Under the pieces are notes generated by a model that worked only from the letters and a program-made list of their open reading frames with translations, was not told the origin of the DNA and did no database searches. A stretch of DNA of 64,000 nt from the NCBI RefSeq assembly GCF_037392515.1, contig NC_090295.1:17579501-17643500 (forward strand). Direction: 5' to 3'. Source of the stretch: Haliotis asinina. Taxonomy: Eukaryota; Mollusca; Gastropoda; Lepetellida; Haliotidae. Both the position numbers and the translations under genes were made by a program. Positions 29,501-41,204 of the stretch are shown one piece after another; position 1 is the stretch's first letter, and each line of letters opens with the position of its first letter.

Positions 29501-30013
29501 ATTATCCCCTCCCATAAAACAGTCTGTCAGTACATTATCCCCTCCCACCAAACAGTCTGTCATTAGATAATCCCTTCCCATAAAACAGTCCGACAGTACA
29601 TTATCCTCTTCCATAAAACAGTCCGACATGAGATTATCCCCTCCCATAAAACAGTCTGTCATTAGATTATCCAGTCCCATAAAACAGTCCGACAGTACAT
29701 TATCCTCTTCCATAAAACAGTCTGTCATTAGATTATCCCCTCCCATGAAACAGTCTGTCATGAGATTATCCCCTCCCATAAAACAGTCCGACATGAGATT
29801 ATCCCCTCCCATAAAACAGTCTGTCATTAGATAATCCCCTCCCATAAAACAGTCCGACAGTACATTATCCTCTTCCATAAAACAGTCTGTCATTAGATTA
29901 TCCCCTCCCATGAAACAGTCTGTCATGAGATTATCCCCTCCCATGAAACAGTCTGTCATGAGATTATCCCCTCCCATGAAACAGTCTGTCATGAGATTAT
30001 CCCCTCCTTAACA
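26566..30013 (-). repeat. 33-bp minisatellite, about 104 units with higher-order repeats
   Basis: The unit is 33 bp, so it reads as an 11-residue repeat in frame (for example MTDCFMGGDNL on the minus strand and RLSPPIKQSVI on the plus strand). Minus-strand open stretches of 405, 132, 98 and 439 codons are separated by loss of one C in a CCCCTCCC run near 27990, 28385 and 28682. At least five unit types (GGDNL, EEDNV, GRDYL, LV-GGDNV, L-start) recur in blocks of four or five. Edge units are diverged and inner ones homogeneous. No signal sequence, splice context or start supports a real protein, so I treat it as a non-coding satellite. Confidence 0.9.
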
Positions 30014-31295
30014 CAGTCCGTTATCATCATACCTTCACCAAACAGACTATCATCAGGTTAACAGTCCTTTATGAGCTTATCACCCACAGGAACATCGCCA
30101 GTCTTCCAACGCTAGAGTTTCATTTTATATGACAAGATACATGTTATACTCTCAAACTTGTAAAACCGGTGTTCGGTGAAAAACGTCTCTCACTTCTTTC
30201 TGAGAACGCTGGAAATTCCCCTAAAACACCTATTGCACAACAGGAAGACGTTTGATGTCAACGTGACGCATCACACAAGAAGATGCTCATAAAACTGAAC
30301 CAGCGTGTTACCTAATTTGTCCACTGATTCACTCGTGAATCAAGATGTGTGTAATCTGAAGTGTTGAGTATCCTGCTGTGATCAGAGTCACAATCGTCGT
30401 CGTCGCAGGCAAGGGGGACCTTCTACCATGCGTTCTGTGTATGTTGCTCTAGTCATCATGGCGGTCATGACAGTGTTGTCATGTTCGGTGGGTATGTATG
30501 AACACTAATTACACCTTTTACGGTTAGTCTGTCAGGCGCGTAACAAGTCGGTGTTTTTCACGGAAATACAATATAAGGTTTACATTTTATAATACGTTTA
30601 GCATTCGAATTGTTGACGTCGAACCGGATGTAATATTTTCAGTCTCAAGAATTGGAATCACTTCCGGTCAAGTGACCAAATTCCACTGTCCGATCTGCCG
30701 ACGTCTCTTCAACCAACAAATGAGAAAGCGATGCATCAGGATCTTTTGTCGCCTAGGCGAGGACACGATTGAGATATGAGGATGTACTGAGACTCGGGTG
30801 AATTGGTGCCATGCGCTGTTTTGTGATAATTGTACGAGATAGTCGTAAAGAATACGCTTGCCATCCCGCTTTTTGTATGAATAAAACATTTTTAATCTGA
30901 AAATTCTTTGTGAAACACTGATGAAGTGGCCTGGCACCATTTTGAAGTGAGCTTCCATTAAAGTGAGAGCCAAGTGAACTGACGCCTAGGTGAGGTGAAC
31001 TCGCGGTGGATAGAGAGGTTCCAGTATTACAAAACCACATTGCGCACATACGATAGCTTCACATACGACTGGGAGTGCATATTCAGTTCTGTTTATCATG
31101 GAATAATCTAACGAGTTCGCCGGGATTGTATGTAAAACGTTCTCACATGTGGCATACTCATTTACTGACACATAAAAGATTAATGCTGCGAATTTGTACA
31201 AGTTTCTCCGTGACTGCAAACCGGAAATGCTACCATTGTGTCATGGCAGTACAATGACCGATTTCGCCATTACGCTCAAGTAGTGTCACCATTAT
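30014..31295. other. spacer with a single signal-peptide exon
   Basis: Apart from the exon at 30428 I see no recognisable gene, SINE or inverted repeat here. Confidence 0.4.
30428..30491 (+). CDS. possible first coding exon with a signal peptide
   Basis: ATG opens MRSVYVALVIMAVMTVLSCS, a short basic start followed by a hydrophobic core and small residues. This is the form of a secretory signal peptide. It is preceded by a possible acceptor (gtcgtcgcag) for a 5' UTR intron and ends at a consensus donor (G|gtatgt) in phase 1, typical of secreted modular proteins. The rest of the protein is not certain. Two downstream exons fit its phase: the EGF-like exon at 49805 (broken) and an open exon at 40422. 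The exon itself is inference from sequence shape. Confidence 0.45.
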
Positions 31296-31299
31296 TTAA

Positions 31300-33184
31300 A
31301 GGTCATATGCAACGCAAAACACAACTTTCTAACAACAGATTCTAATACTGTAAGTCCATACCGAAAGGTAACAAATTGTCGAAAATGCAAATTCAACTTA
31401 AAAAATTGAAAAAATATCGTGATGAAGAAATCCTAGCTAAATCAGAGTTCAAGCAATTCACTAACTTCACCCCAGGGCTGGGGCTAAAAGTGGTTCCAAC
31501 AACTGTGCTGCGCTGCGCCCATAGCGCCTGCGCAGAGATTAGGTTCGAGCGGCTTGAAATGGGAAGGAGAGTCGTAAAAACACAAGTGATGCGTGCAAGA
31601 CTGTGGTCGAAGTTGGAGAACAAAAGATGTGTCTTGTGACTACAAGCATCTTGGGTCTACAGTAACAATAATGTACTGGACCCATACTTGGATGCAGATT
31701 TGCAAACCATGAATTCAAGAAAAAGTAGCATTAGGAATTTTAATTTCACGGATGAAAGTAGCTCGGCTTGAAAATGGTCTGTGGAGCATGTCCATGGAAA
31801 CAAAAATATACAACAACAATTTTCTAACAATAAATTATTTATAAAAGATGAGGTGATATTTATTGACGTAATTACAGTTTTGATAATCTACTGAATTCGC
31901 AATAATGCCCATGACCACCTTTTGCGCTATTCACACGAAAACATGTTACACCATGGTAAAAGTACCGTGCATGCGTATCTCGCGGTCAAGGGAGCTAACT
32001 CTAGACTCTCACCAGTCCAATTCGGACTCCTCGTAATTCGGACACAAAAGTCGGTTCTAGTCGACTCCGAATTAGACAGCTTCCACTGTATGTTGATTGT
32101 GACAAGCAGTCTCTGTCAGACAAAACTCAGTGTCTGTTTTATTGACACCTATGTGTCTGCCTGCCTGTCTGCTAATGACAACGTGCAATACACAACTTCA
32201 ACCATTACCACATGCAGTTTGAACATTGATTTATGGCTCGTGCACCTGACGTCTGTCTCTGTCACGTTATGTAATTACACAGACAGGCAGGTGTGATACT
32301 TGTACACATGATATGTTATTATTTTATGTAGGCTGCAAAACAAACTGCATGCATTTTTCTCGGGTGACTAGATCGGACGGAAACTGGTGCAAACTCAGAT
32401 TGTTAATTTCACGTTCTGCTGTCACGTAGTAGTTCACCATCTCACTACGACAGTATTTGTTGATTGGGTCAAACGCAAATACACAGACCATTAATTTACG
32501 AAACCCATAATCTCTATGTACATTCTTTATGGATAACAACTTCTTTTATTGCATATGGTGCGACGTTTCTGTAGGAATTTCTATACCATTGTCACTTTTG
32601 TTTGACAGCGGTAAAAATATTCGGTAATAAATATAACGTCGCATCATATACAGTGAGTGAGTGAGTTTAGTTTTACACCGCTTTTAGTAATATTCCAGCG
32701 ATATCACGGCGGGGGACACCAGAAAATGGGCTTCACACATTGTGCCCATGTGGGGAATCGAACCCGGGACTTCGGCGTGACGAGCGAACGCTTTATCCAC
32801 TAGGCTACCCCACCGCCCGCATCTTATACAATAAAAGGAGTTGTTATCCGTAAAGAATCTTACTTTCTTATTATCCACCAGTCTTCTAAAATGCCAGATC
32901 AAACAGATCATCTGTATATACACACAGTCAGCTCTTAGCCTATCAGCAAATCTACCAGCCAGTGAAAGACCTCACTTCGCTCGAGAGCACAGTCACTCGC
33001 TCTGACTGGGTTCGGTCTCCCGCTGCTTCGTTTCGAGGGGAGTAAACCAAGCATGAAATATTGCAACTTTTGATTCGCTATTGTACTCATATAATTTGTT
33101 CATTTGTGTTTTCCCCAATCAACAGTGTAAATTATATGTGATGAATAAGTAATAATTGTGTTTAAATCTGGTTGCATGTGACCT
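31300..33184. mobile_element. TTAA-flanked non-autonomous DNA transposon, 1.9 kb
   Basis: TTAA at 31296-31299 and 33185-33188 flank inverted ends aggtcatatgcaac (left) and gttgcatgtgacct (right), 13 of 14 matching. TTAA duplication is the hallmark of piggyBac and Kolobok transposases; which one is not decided. No transposase frame inside. A complete SINE-A is nested at 32650-32820. Confidence 0.65.
32650..32822 (-). repeat. SINE-A, full length and well preserved
   Basis: gtgagtgagtgagtttagtt, agtaatattccagcgatatc, ggggaatcgaacccgggact and ccactaggctaccccaccgc. It is among the best copies here, inserted in the TTAA element. Confidence 0.9.
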
Positions 33185-33188
33185 TTAA

Positions 33189-34360
33189 GGTTGATACGTT
33201 GATTGTGTCGTGATATTGCCACAAAGATTTTGCGATCGTGTCACAACAGAGAAGGAAAGTTCTGTCACAAACCAAAGGGAAGTTGATTTTGACTAGTAGT
33301 GTACAACACTATCATGCGTTCATACATATGTCCACTGACAAAATGTAAATGTTGCAAAAATGCAGAAAAGAAAGTTGCTTCCCAAGCTAAAAAGAGGAAG
33401 TTGTTTTTGACCGGTGGTGTATGATGTCCGTTTGACGTAATGAAGACTGTCAAGACGGATGTGACCGAAGTGGCTCAGGCCACAATAACAAACGGAAGAA
33501 TGACAAGGCATCTAGGAAGTCTGGCATATTGCTGTATATCGAGGCACTTCGCCCCAGCCTTGTCTTAACCAGTGTTGTATTTTGGAAAGAAAGCTTATAC
33601 GAGTTTTAGAAATCACAGCTTTTAACAATTCTTTGAGTGAATCGAAATAAATATTTATATTTTGTTCTTTTCATCAAATGCTATTATATTCATTTCATTG
33701 ATCACTCACTGGTATATCAAGTGTTTCAAGTCTGATTACGTTCAAATTTAATCAAGGTTGGTATTAATCTAATCCGTGTAAAACGAACACTCAGTAATCC
33801 AGACAGAAACGTCCTGAAGATGAAAACAACGAATAATTGTTTATTTTTAATAAAAAGTGTGTATCCGTATAACCAACGATTGGGATGGAAGCTTTCAGGG
33901 AAAACGAAGGATGTTTGAAAGCACATGCTTTACATGGTCCGAAAATATGAATGTTTACGTTTCAGTATATTCCCTGGAGCAAACCCACTTGTTAACGAAT
34001 ACCCAGACTGATCTTCAGTTTCCAGTTAAATTAGTTAGACGTCAGTTAGACGTTGTGTTTGCAGCCCTTCAGCAACAGTTTCTAGGAGAGTTATGTTTCG
34101 ATACCGTGTTGAAAGATTTTCATTAACTCTGATTTATGGGCGGATGTTATTTTTTCCCTGGCAATTGATTTTCATCGTTATTTTTCTTTTTACACACTAC
34201 AGAAACTCTTTTTGGAATAGCCCATTGTTGTCGAGGTATGAAATGCTACTTTTAAATGAAATAATCATATAGGTCCCCTGAAGTTGTTGTATTTAATAAC
34301 AATATAAACGTGTTCAGCATATGTCATATTTGGGATTTCACTTCCTAATTAAAGTACAAA
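33189..34360. other. no gene seen
   Basis: AT-rich spacer. A short repeated phrase (gaagttgattttgactagta / gaagttgtttttgaccggtg) occurs at about 33280 and 33400. Nothing else is recognised. Confidence 0.4.
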
Positions 34361-34374
34361 TTCTAGTACTTTTT

Positions 34375-34480
34375 TTGGTTGAGTCCCATGCGGTATTCGA
34401 ACCCGCACCCTCAGAGTCAGGCACCTAATCGCCAGCACACAAAGTGAGCCGCCTAACCTACTCAGCCACCGCGACTTCCA
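34375..34480 (-). repeat. SINE-D head, Leu/Ser tRNA-like
   Basis: The minus strand reads gcggtggctgagtaggttag (A box tggctgagtagg) and ends with gcgggttcgaataccgcatg (B box ggttcgaatacc), with a long variable arm as in class II tRNAs. It is followed by a poly-A-like stretch on the minus strand. Poor arm pairing argues for a SINE head rather than a working tRNA. Confidence 0.6.
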
Positions 34481-34487
34481 CTGCACG

Positions 34488-34715
34488 TTTTGTCTTTAAC
34501 GCCCTATTCAGCAATGTTCCAGAGGCGGGCTGTAAATAATCGAGTCTGGATCAGACAATCCAGTGATAAATAGCATGACCATCGATGTGCACAAATGGGA
34601 ACCGATGACATGTGTCAAACAAGTCATCGAGGCTGACCACCTGACGCTGTTAGTCGCCTCTTACGACAAGCATGAGCTACTGAAACCTAATCATCACCCG
34701 GATCTCAACGAGTTT
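34488..34715 (-). repeat. SINE-B
   Basis: ccctattcagcaatgttcca, taaataatcgagtctggatc, ttagtcgcctcttacgacaa. It adjoins SINE-D. Confidence 0.85.
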
Positions 34716-35151
34716 GTGAATAATTAATATAGTTATGTACGTGTGTGCTGATAAGATGTTTAATTATACTGAATTATACTGTCAGGGCAGAGCCGCCAGC
34801 TATCAACGGTGAATGATGGATAGGTCTCTTTAAACTGCGTTGAGCACCCACAGAGCATTGAGCACGCATGGCGTTAGCAATTTCTTGGACTGAATTACAG
34901 TTTTTGCGGAAAACTCTGAAAAATATTATGATTTCAGGACCAGTTGATTCCATATTATATCCGTGGTTGTGACATATTCTTCGTGTCTGTCAGAAAACAT
35001 TAGAAAGAAGTTGACAAGCATAAATTGTACCCCTTTGCTTGCGACGCTGATGTCTTTCATAGAGTGTTACCAACGGGATGTTGTTACGTGATCATAACAT
35101 GTAAAAACTTGAGGATTGCATTCATGTGTGCATCATACGAAATTGCCAAGA

Positions 35152-35315
35152 ATGAGCGAGTTTAGTTTACGCCGCTTTTAAAAATATTCCAGAAATATTA
35201 CACCGGAGACACCAGAAATGGGCTTCATACATTGAAGGCCATTTGGAGGATCGAACCCGAGCCTTCAGCGTGACGAGCGAACGCTTTAACCACTAGGCTA
35301 TCTCACCGCTCCACG
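35152..35315 (-). repeat. SINE-A
   Basis: gagcgagtttagtttacgcc, gacaccagaaatgggcttca, gatcgaacccgagccttcag and the head aaccactaggctatctcacc. Confidence 0.85.
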
Positions 35316-36435
35316 AAATTGCAGTGACGTTAAGGAAGCATGCATGAAAATCACAAGTACACTTATGCCTTTAATGTCATTTTTAAGGAATCAGTGACTC
35401 ATTCATACAAGGTGCATGTAGGTAACTGTGTCAGAGCTTTAATCTTCAGCTTGACATTAAACCTCATTTCAACCACTTTATGTACACGCGAGGTCACGGT
35501 CAATACCTTTGACTTTTCCGAGACAAATGAAAACCTCTGGGGTGTGAAAATCTTAACTGACCCCTTAACTACGGCAAAAGCAGGTTATATTTTAGATGGA
35601 AGCTTTCAAAGCACATGGTGGGCGTGCTATGGTATGTTTGGGTCCCTTTATAGGATATTGCTGGTTACCATACCTTGAGTGTGCGTATGCGCGTGAGTGT
35701 GCGTGAGAGTCATTGAGTGTGCGTGTGTTTGCGTGTGCAAGGTCTCACTCTGCAATGACTTGAGATGAAACGGTGTTCATTGCACACTTACATAGTAACG
35801 AGTGTGCGTGATGCCTTACCGTAGCTTAATAAATTCCCACCCATCCACTCGTTGTTCCACCCCCTTCAGTCCAGGCAGGGTAATAACATATATGATCTTC
35901 TGACGTCTTTAGATATGACATTGTTACGGAACCCCTACTGTTCCTCTCTTTATGCCCTGGAGGCTTCATCTGAAGAAGAAGTTCATTTGAGACATTCGTG
36001 ACAAGGATCAGAGAACGAAAAACACGAGATAACGTTGACAACCGAAAATAGATTTCAAAGATGTATGTGTGCAATGCTTAATGGCGTGATTGACGAGCTC
36101 TATCGTGACAACTGGCGGGAAGTAATCTATGCACAGCTAACAACAGCCTATCTAATGCGTTGGATGATTTATGCCACAATTGGAAAAAAATAAATGAAAA
36201 AAATAAAAAATGGATGTTTGATGGCATCATGATGATGTAAACGTCCAGTTGATACTGTGTCGTATCGTGAGTGTATTATATCTTCATTATCTAATGTTTC
36301 CATTGAGGAAACGCTTTTAGATCCGGACAAATATTTATATATTCAGAATGAAGGCCCAGTGCACCAGAGCAAAGCAGAGCAGAGAAGAGCAGAACAGGCC
36401 AGAGCTCTTTTTAAGTTTCGGCCGGGATACTCGGA
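35316..36435. other. no supported gene
   Basis: An open frame of 112 codons at 35340-35678 has no recognisable domain, no clear splice context and no codon pattern that persuades me. GT-rich sequence occurs at about 35680-35740. Confidence 0.4.
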
Positions 36436-36660
36436 ATAAGAATGAGGTTAGTTTTACGCCGCACTCAGCAATATTCCAGCTTCATGGCGGCGGTGTAAAT
36501 AATCGAATCTGGATCAGACAATCCGGTAATACAGTATGAGCATCGATCTTAACAAGTGAGAATTGATGACATGTGTCAACCAAGTCAGCGAGACTGACCA
36601 CCCGATCGTTTTAGAAGCCTCTTAGTCTGGGTAGATTAATTCTAACCCGGATCACGTGTA
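36436..36660 (-). repeat. SINE-B
   Basis: gaggttagttttacgccgca, ctcagcaatattccagcttc, aatcgaatctggatcagaca, catgtgtcaaccaagtcagc. Confidence 0.85.
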
Positions 36661-36729
36661 CGGTGTAAGAGGTACAGCAACGTGCAGTGAACTTTGTGGC
36701 TGAAGAGTTGAATGATGGAGGGTGCAGCC

Positions 36730-36730
<1 letters not shown>

Positions 36731-36783
<53 letters not shown>
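36731..36783 (+). repeat. (TC)n then (TA)n microsatellite
   Basis: About 36 bases of CT repeat run directly into about 18 bases of AT repeat. Confidence 0.95.
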
Positions 36784-37004
36784 ATTATATGTATATATAA
36801 AGTTAAAGAACGAATAAACAATAAACACATTTTTTTACCATTACATATGAAAGACTTTCATTTTCTTATTTATTTATTTGTTTATTTATAATTACAAATT
36901 ACGTTGTTTTATGTGCGTTGATGCACCACAAAGGCAAAAATGCAAATCAAAACTCAAATGCTGCGAAATACACTGTATGTTATGTTACAATACGCGCTGA
37001 GCCT

Positions 37005-37186
37005 GTGAGTGAGTGAGTGAGTGAGTGAGTTCAGTTTTTTGCGCCGCTTTTAGTAATATTCCAGCAATATCACGGAGGGGAACACCAGAAAATGGGCTTC
37101 ACACATTGTGCCCATGTGGGGAACCGAACCCGGGTCTTCGGCGTGACGAGCGAAGGCTTTAACCACTAGGCTACCCCACCGCCCCT
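37005..37186 (-). repeat. SINE-A, full length and well preserved
   Basis: gtgagtgagtgagtgagtga, gcgccgcttttagtaatatt, ggggaaccgaacccgggtct, ccactaggctaccccaccgc. Very close to the copy at 32650. Confidence 0.9.
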
Positions 37187-37947
37187 AGTACCAGGTGTAT
37201 GCTCTTCTTGTGAAATTTATGGAATACTTAAAGAAGCGTGCAACCTTACTTACTTATTCATTTACAGGACAGTTTCACTGTACATATCTAAACACAATCA
37301 GACGAGGTCTGAATGTAAACGTATGCTGTGTTATTCATATTACAAGGTCTTTGAAGGGTATTTAAAAGTGATGAAGAAAAGTTTTTACATGAACTTCGTC
37401 ATTTTGTATCGGAGTGAGAAATAACTTCAAAAGTCGTGCTACAAGTAGTTGATATATAAAACCCCTTTAACTCGAACACATTACAAATCGATCAAAAATA
37501 ACGGAAATCTAATGATTATATTGTTTAAGATATTGACCCTTGATGGTAAAATATCAACTCAGTATCAACAAGTAACATCCAGGCGAACAAACATTACTAA
37601 TTATTTGGCGGCTAGTCTTTTGGTGACTACTAATTTCTTAACCAAGATTGCTAATGACGATGTCGATATGAGACTGACCGAGGTCAAGGACGACGGGCTT
37701 GCCCGGTCACAGTCACCGCCACCGAGTGTGTCTCTAGGTCGCCATGGCCCATTAAAACAGACAATATCACATAAATTGCGGCGTAGTTCTGCTAGACAAA
37801 CATAAATTTCACATTATTGAAAGACTTGTGGTTAGTCTTAAGCAAACCACCAAATTCACTCTTTAAAAACGCGTGGTTAATCAATACCACGTGTCTAAAA
37901 GTGTCAAGTTGTTTCCTTCATTCTCGCAGGCCAACGTAACCACAGAC

Positions 37948-38085
37948 AGGGGCCAGTTTCACAAAACTCTCTTAAGCCTAACATCTCGTAAGTTTTCTTG
38001 TAGCCATTGTACCTCCTATGCTGTAACACTGGAGTTACGGATGCTACGAGAAAAGTTACGATATCTTAGGCTTACGAGAGCTGAA
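37948..38085. repeat. palindromic foldback repeat (family P), right end truncated
   Basis: ggggccagtttcacaaaact and acatctcgtaagttttcttg form a left arm matched by acgagaaaagttacgatatc and ttaggcttacgagag. It lacks the final ttttgtgaaac of the copy at 58375. Confidence 0.75.
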
Positions 38086-39238
38086 TACATAATTATACGT
38101 AACAAGCTCGTCAATTTGCTGATTTCTGGACGTCAACAAACACACGCCGAATCGTTGGGCTGCAGTCAAATGCTTCCAGGTGTCGGGTGATGGTATCGCC
38201 ATGCACGGATTTCCATGGGACCCCTAAGTACGTGCTAAATATGTTGTTTGTGAGTGCGAAGCGAGCGTTGTGGAAGCCTGTACGAATTAAACCGGGTGGT
38301 TCGACACCCACCTCACTTCCAATGTAGAAGATGCTGTATAGATCTGTTTTCATCGAATTAAAAAGATCAAAACCATTTATTAGTTGTAGTAAATGATTAA
38401 TAACCAAAGGGATTTTAAATGACACAACTTGTGACATAATGATTTTTTAGTCGGAAGCGATCGAGATTGTGGTCGAAGTGACAAGAATATTGTAAGTAGT
38501 ATTATCTGGCACCCACCTCTCCTCCAAGAGTGAAAGTGTTTTATGTTGTAAGCATTGCCATGCAAAATCCCACTGTCTATCAATCAATTACACAGTTTAC
38601 CTTCAGTAGAAAGTAGTTCAGATTTTGTAAATCGGTGAAAGCATTCCCAGACAGCATTAATTTTATTCTCCGACTGGCGTATGTCCGCGACAGGGCGCCG
38701 CCATTTTTTAAATCGTAGCGTCAAGGTCTAAAGTCAGCTTGAGAATCAATTAGATTATGGTTTACTTTCATCAAGTTAAAGGATAAAAACTACATGCGAC
38801 TCGCAGTTTTTGAATCATGAACAAAAAGATTTTGCAGGTGACAAAATTAGATGGCAGTAGATTGTGAAAACATAAAGCTTTCATTTTTCAAAACAGTTCA
38901 TGATAGCCTATAAAACATACATGTATTTGTCCTGAAACACTAATTCGTTTTCAGTTCACACGTACGTTTTATAACAGAATGGTCTGGGAGATACGTTTTC
39001 CCGTGAAGTTTGAAAAAAGGGCAGAGAAAAGAAATTGCGATGAACTACATCGCCAACATCACATGCGTCGCAGAGGTTACACGTTTTTCAAAATCAAGTT
39101 TTATGAATCTATATCTACTGCGAGCATGACGATTTAATTTGTATTGTGGGAAAGATTATTTCAGTTTTTTCCCGTCTAAAATGGACGATGAAACGCACAC
39201 CACAAATAGTCAAACACTCAATCGATTGATCGATCTAT

Positions 39239-39576
39239 GATAACAAATATACATTATATCACTCTCCCATGATAACAAATATACATTATATCACTCTCCC
39301 ATGATAACAAATATACATTATATCACTCTCCCATGATAACAAATATACATTATATCACTCTCCCATGATAACAAATATACATTATATCACTCTCCCATGA
39401 TAACAAATATACATTATATCACTCTCCCATGATAACAAATATACATTATATCACTCTCCCATGATAACAAATATACATTATATCACTCTCCCATGATAAC
39501 AAATATACATTATATCACTCTCCCATGATAACAAATATACATTATATCACTCTCCCATGATAACAAATATACATTA
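39239..39576 (+). repeat. 32-bp satellite, 10.6 identical copies
   Basis: The unit gataacaaatatacattata (plus tcactctcccat) is repeated with no base change that I can see. Perfect identity implies very recent expansion. Confidence 0.97.
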
Positions 39577-40421
39577 ACATACATGAAAATCCAAAGGGCA
39601 ACCATGATTTCACTCCGAAACTGGGTTAATTCTGATCGTATTACTCGCTGAAAAGTGTTTCCAATACATTAGTTGTGCTTGGAGATGATTGTATCTGCGT
39701 TCGTTTGACATTCTTGCCCAAAGGCTAATAAGAAAAACACTTCTGCAATAAAGGTTGACGTGCTCAAGATATGTGACTTATGCGGTACAGAACTAGCAGA
39801 AATATCGTAAGGTATTATCACTTGCCTGTGGAGTATACATAGGCAATATTACACTGGGTCTCATTACATACGACTAACATTTCAATCTATTTTGGAGAGT
39901 AATAGACAGAATACTAAATTCGCTTCCGGGAAATATCATTTTTATTAAACTCATGAAAGACTTAGAATCAAACTCGCTTTTACTCGTTGATACCAAATCA
40001 TTAACTCACTCAAGACAAATGGTAATACACGGCAGTGAGTTTAGTGTCCTCTTTGTAGGTCATTTTCAAAGGCCGGTGGTTGTATTATATAAAACATTGT
40101 CCCTTTTTGACGACCATGGCAGATAAAAACACGAGATATTTGCCCTATGTACTGAGTAGAACGTATAGAATGCGGAAATGTCCATTGAGCATTCCATATT
40201 TTGATTGCTGGTGACAGATACCCTTTCTGCACTTGTCTCATGAATGGAAACTGACAAATGAAAGAACCTACACACGGGTAAGTGAAAACGGGATATTTCT
40301 GTGTGCGTTTTTTTTAAATTCCCAAACTCAAGGAACTTTTGTACCCCAATTTATACTTACTTAAGGTATATATACTGGGAGGATCACATAAAAGCACAGG
40401 TTTTCTTTTATTTGTTTCCAG

Positions 40422-40624
40422 GATTCTTCACAAGATTTGTATTTGGGCAACTTGTGAAAAAAAAAAACTGGGAAAAAATAGAGGAACACTTGTGCTTTCA
40501 TGTGATGGCTTGTTTCCCTGCTCAGTATATTTTGAGGATGCAGGTGGGACACAACATGGTAAAACAAGCACCGAAGAAGAGTGCAAGTAAAGGAAATACA
40601 ATTAGAGGGAGACATTCAGCATGA
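40422..40624 (+). CDS. possible terminal exon, speculative
   Basis: A consensus acceptor (tttatttgtttccag) precedes an open stretch. In phase 1, the phase left by the signal-peptide exon at 30428, it stays open for about 67 codons to TGA at 40622 (starting GFFTRFVFGQLVKKKNWEKI). A second frame is also open to TAA near 40590, with four cysteines. I recognise neither product. The link to exon 30428 is only a phase match over 10 kb, so treat it as a candidate. Confidence 0.2.
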
Positions 40625-41024
40625 ATGAACGTATCTCAGATGCAGGAGGTATGGAAACTATGACGCTTTCTTGGAGTAAATATATACAGGTCAGTGGCCA
40701 TTTTCAGATTTGACAACTCAGTGACATCTAACGATGCGGTCGTGTTTAGATTCATATGTACCCGTATTCGCAAGAGAGAAATACTCATTTGGCTTTGCGT
40801 GTATTTGTGACATGTTCCACCCTGGAACAGGAACATGAAATATGCTTATGCGTTCAGAATACTTTGCAGTTAGAAGCAATTCATTTTGTCGCTTTGAACT
40901 AACCAAATCATTCAATGATATGTTTTGAACAAGAATGACCACGTACGAAATTGATCGCTCTTGTTTTGCACCTATGTGATATTGTATCTTGTGTATTGAT
41001 ATATGATATTGTGTGTGCATGCAG

Positions 41025-41195
41025 ATGGCAATTGTGCAGATTATGTTAGAGAGGTGCATGTATGAAGGGAATTATGCAGATTTTATCAGGAAGGTGCATG
41101 TATGTTGATGAAAATTATGCAGATTATATTAGAGAGGTACATGGATCGCGTCCGTAAAAATGTTGATTATATCAAAGAAGTATACATATATTGCT
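41025..41195 (+). repeat. imperfect local tandem repeat
   Basis: Variants of atgcagattat(a/g)ttagagaggt(a/g)catg recur three to four times. The same block is at 60130-60300 in unit D with one unit partly lost. Confidence 0.7.
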
Positions 41196-41204
41196 GGAGT
41201 GAGG

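Noticed and set aside
26958..29834. Plus-strand frames of the IKQSV repeat
   Set aside because: The satellite is open on both strands simply because its unit is a multiple of three and lacks stops; not evidence of a gene.
26566..30013. CRISPR array
   Set aside because: Units are contiguous with no unique spacers, and the organism is an animal.
35340..35678. 112-codon open frame
   Set aside because: No known domain, signal, splice sites or codon pattern; it fits chance in AT-rich spacer.
37449..37805. 118-codon open frame
   Set aside because: Low-complexity, unrecognised, and with no supporting context.
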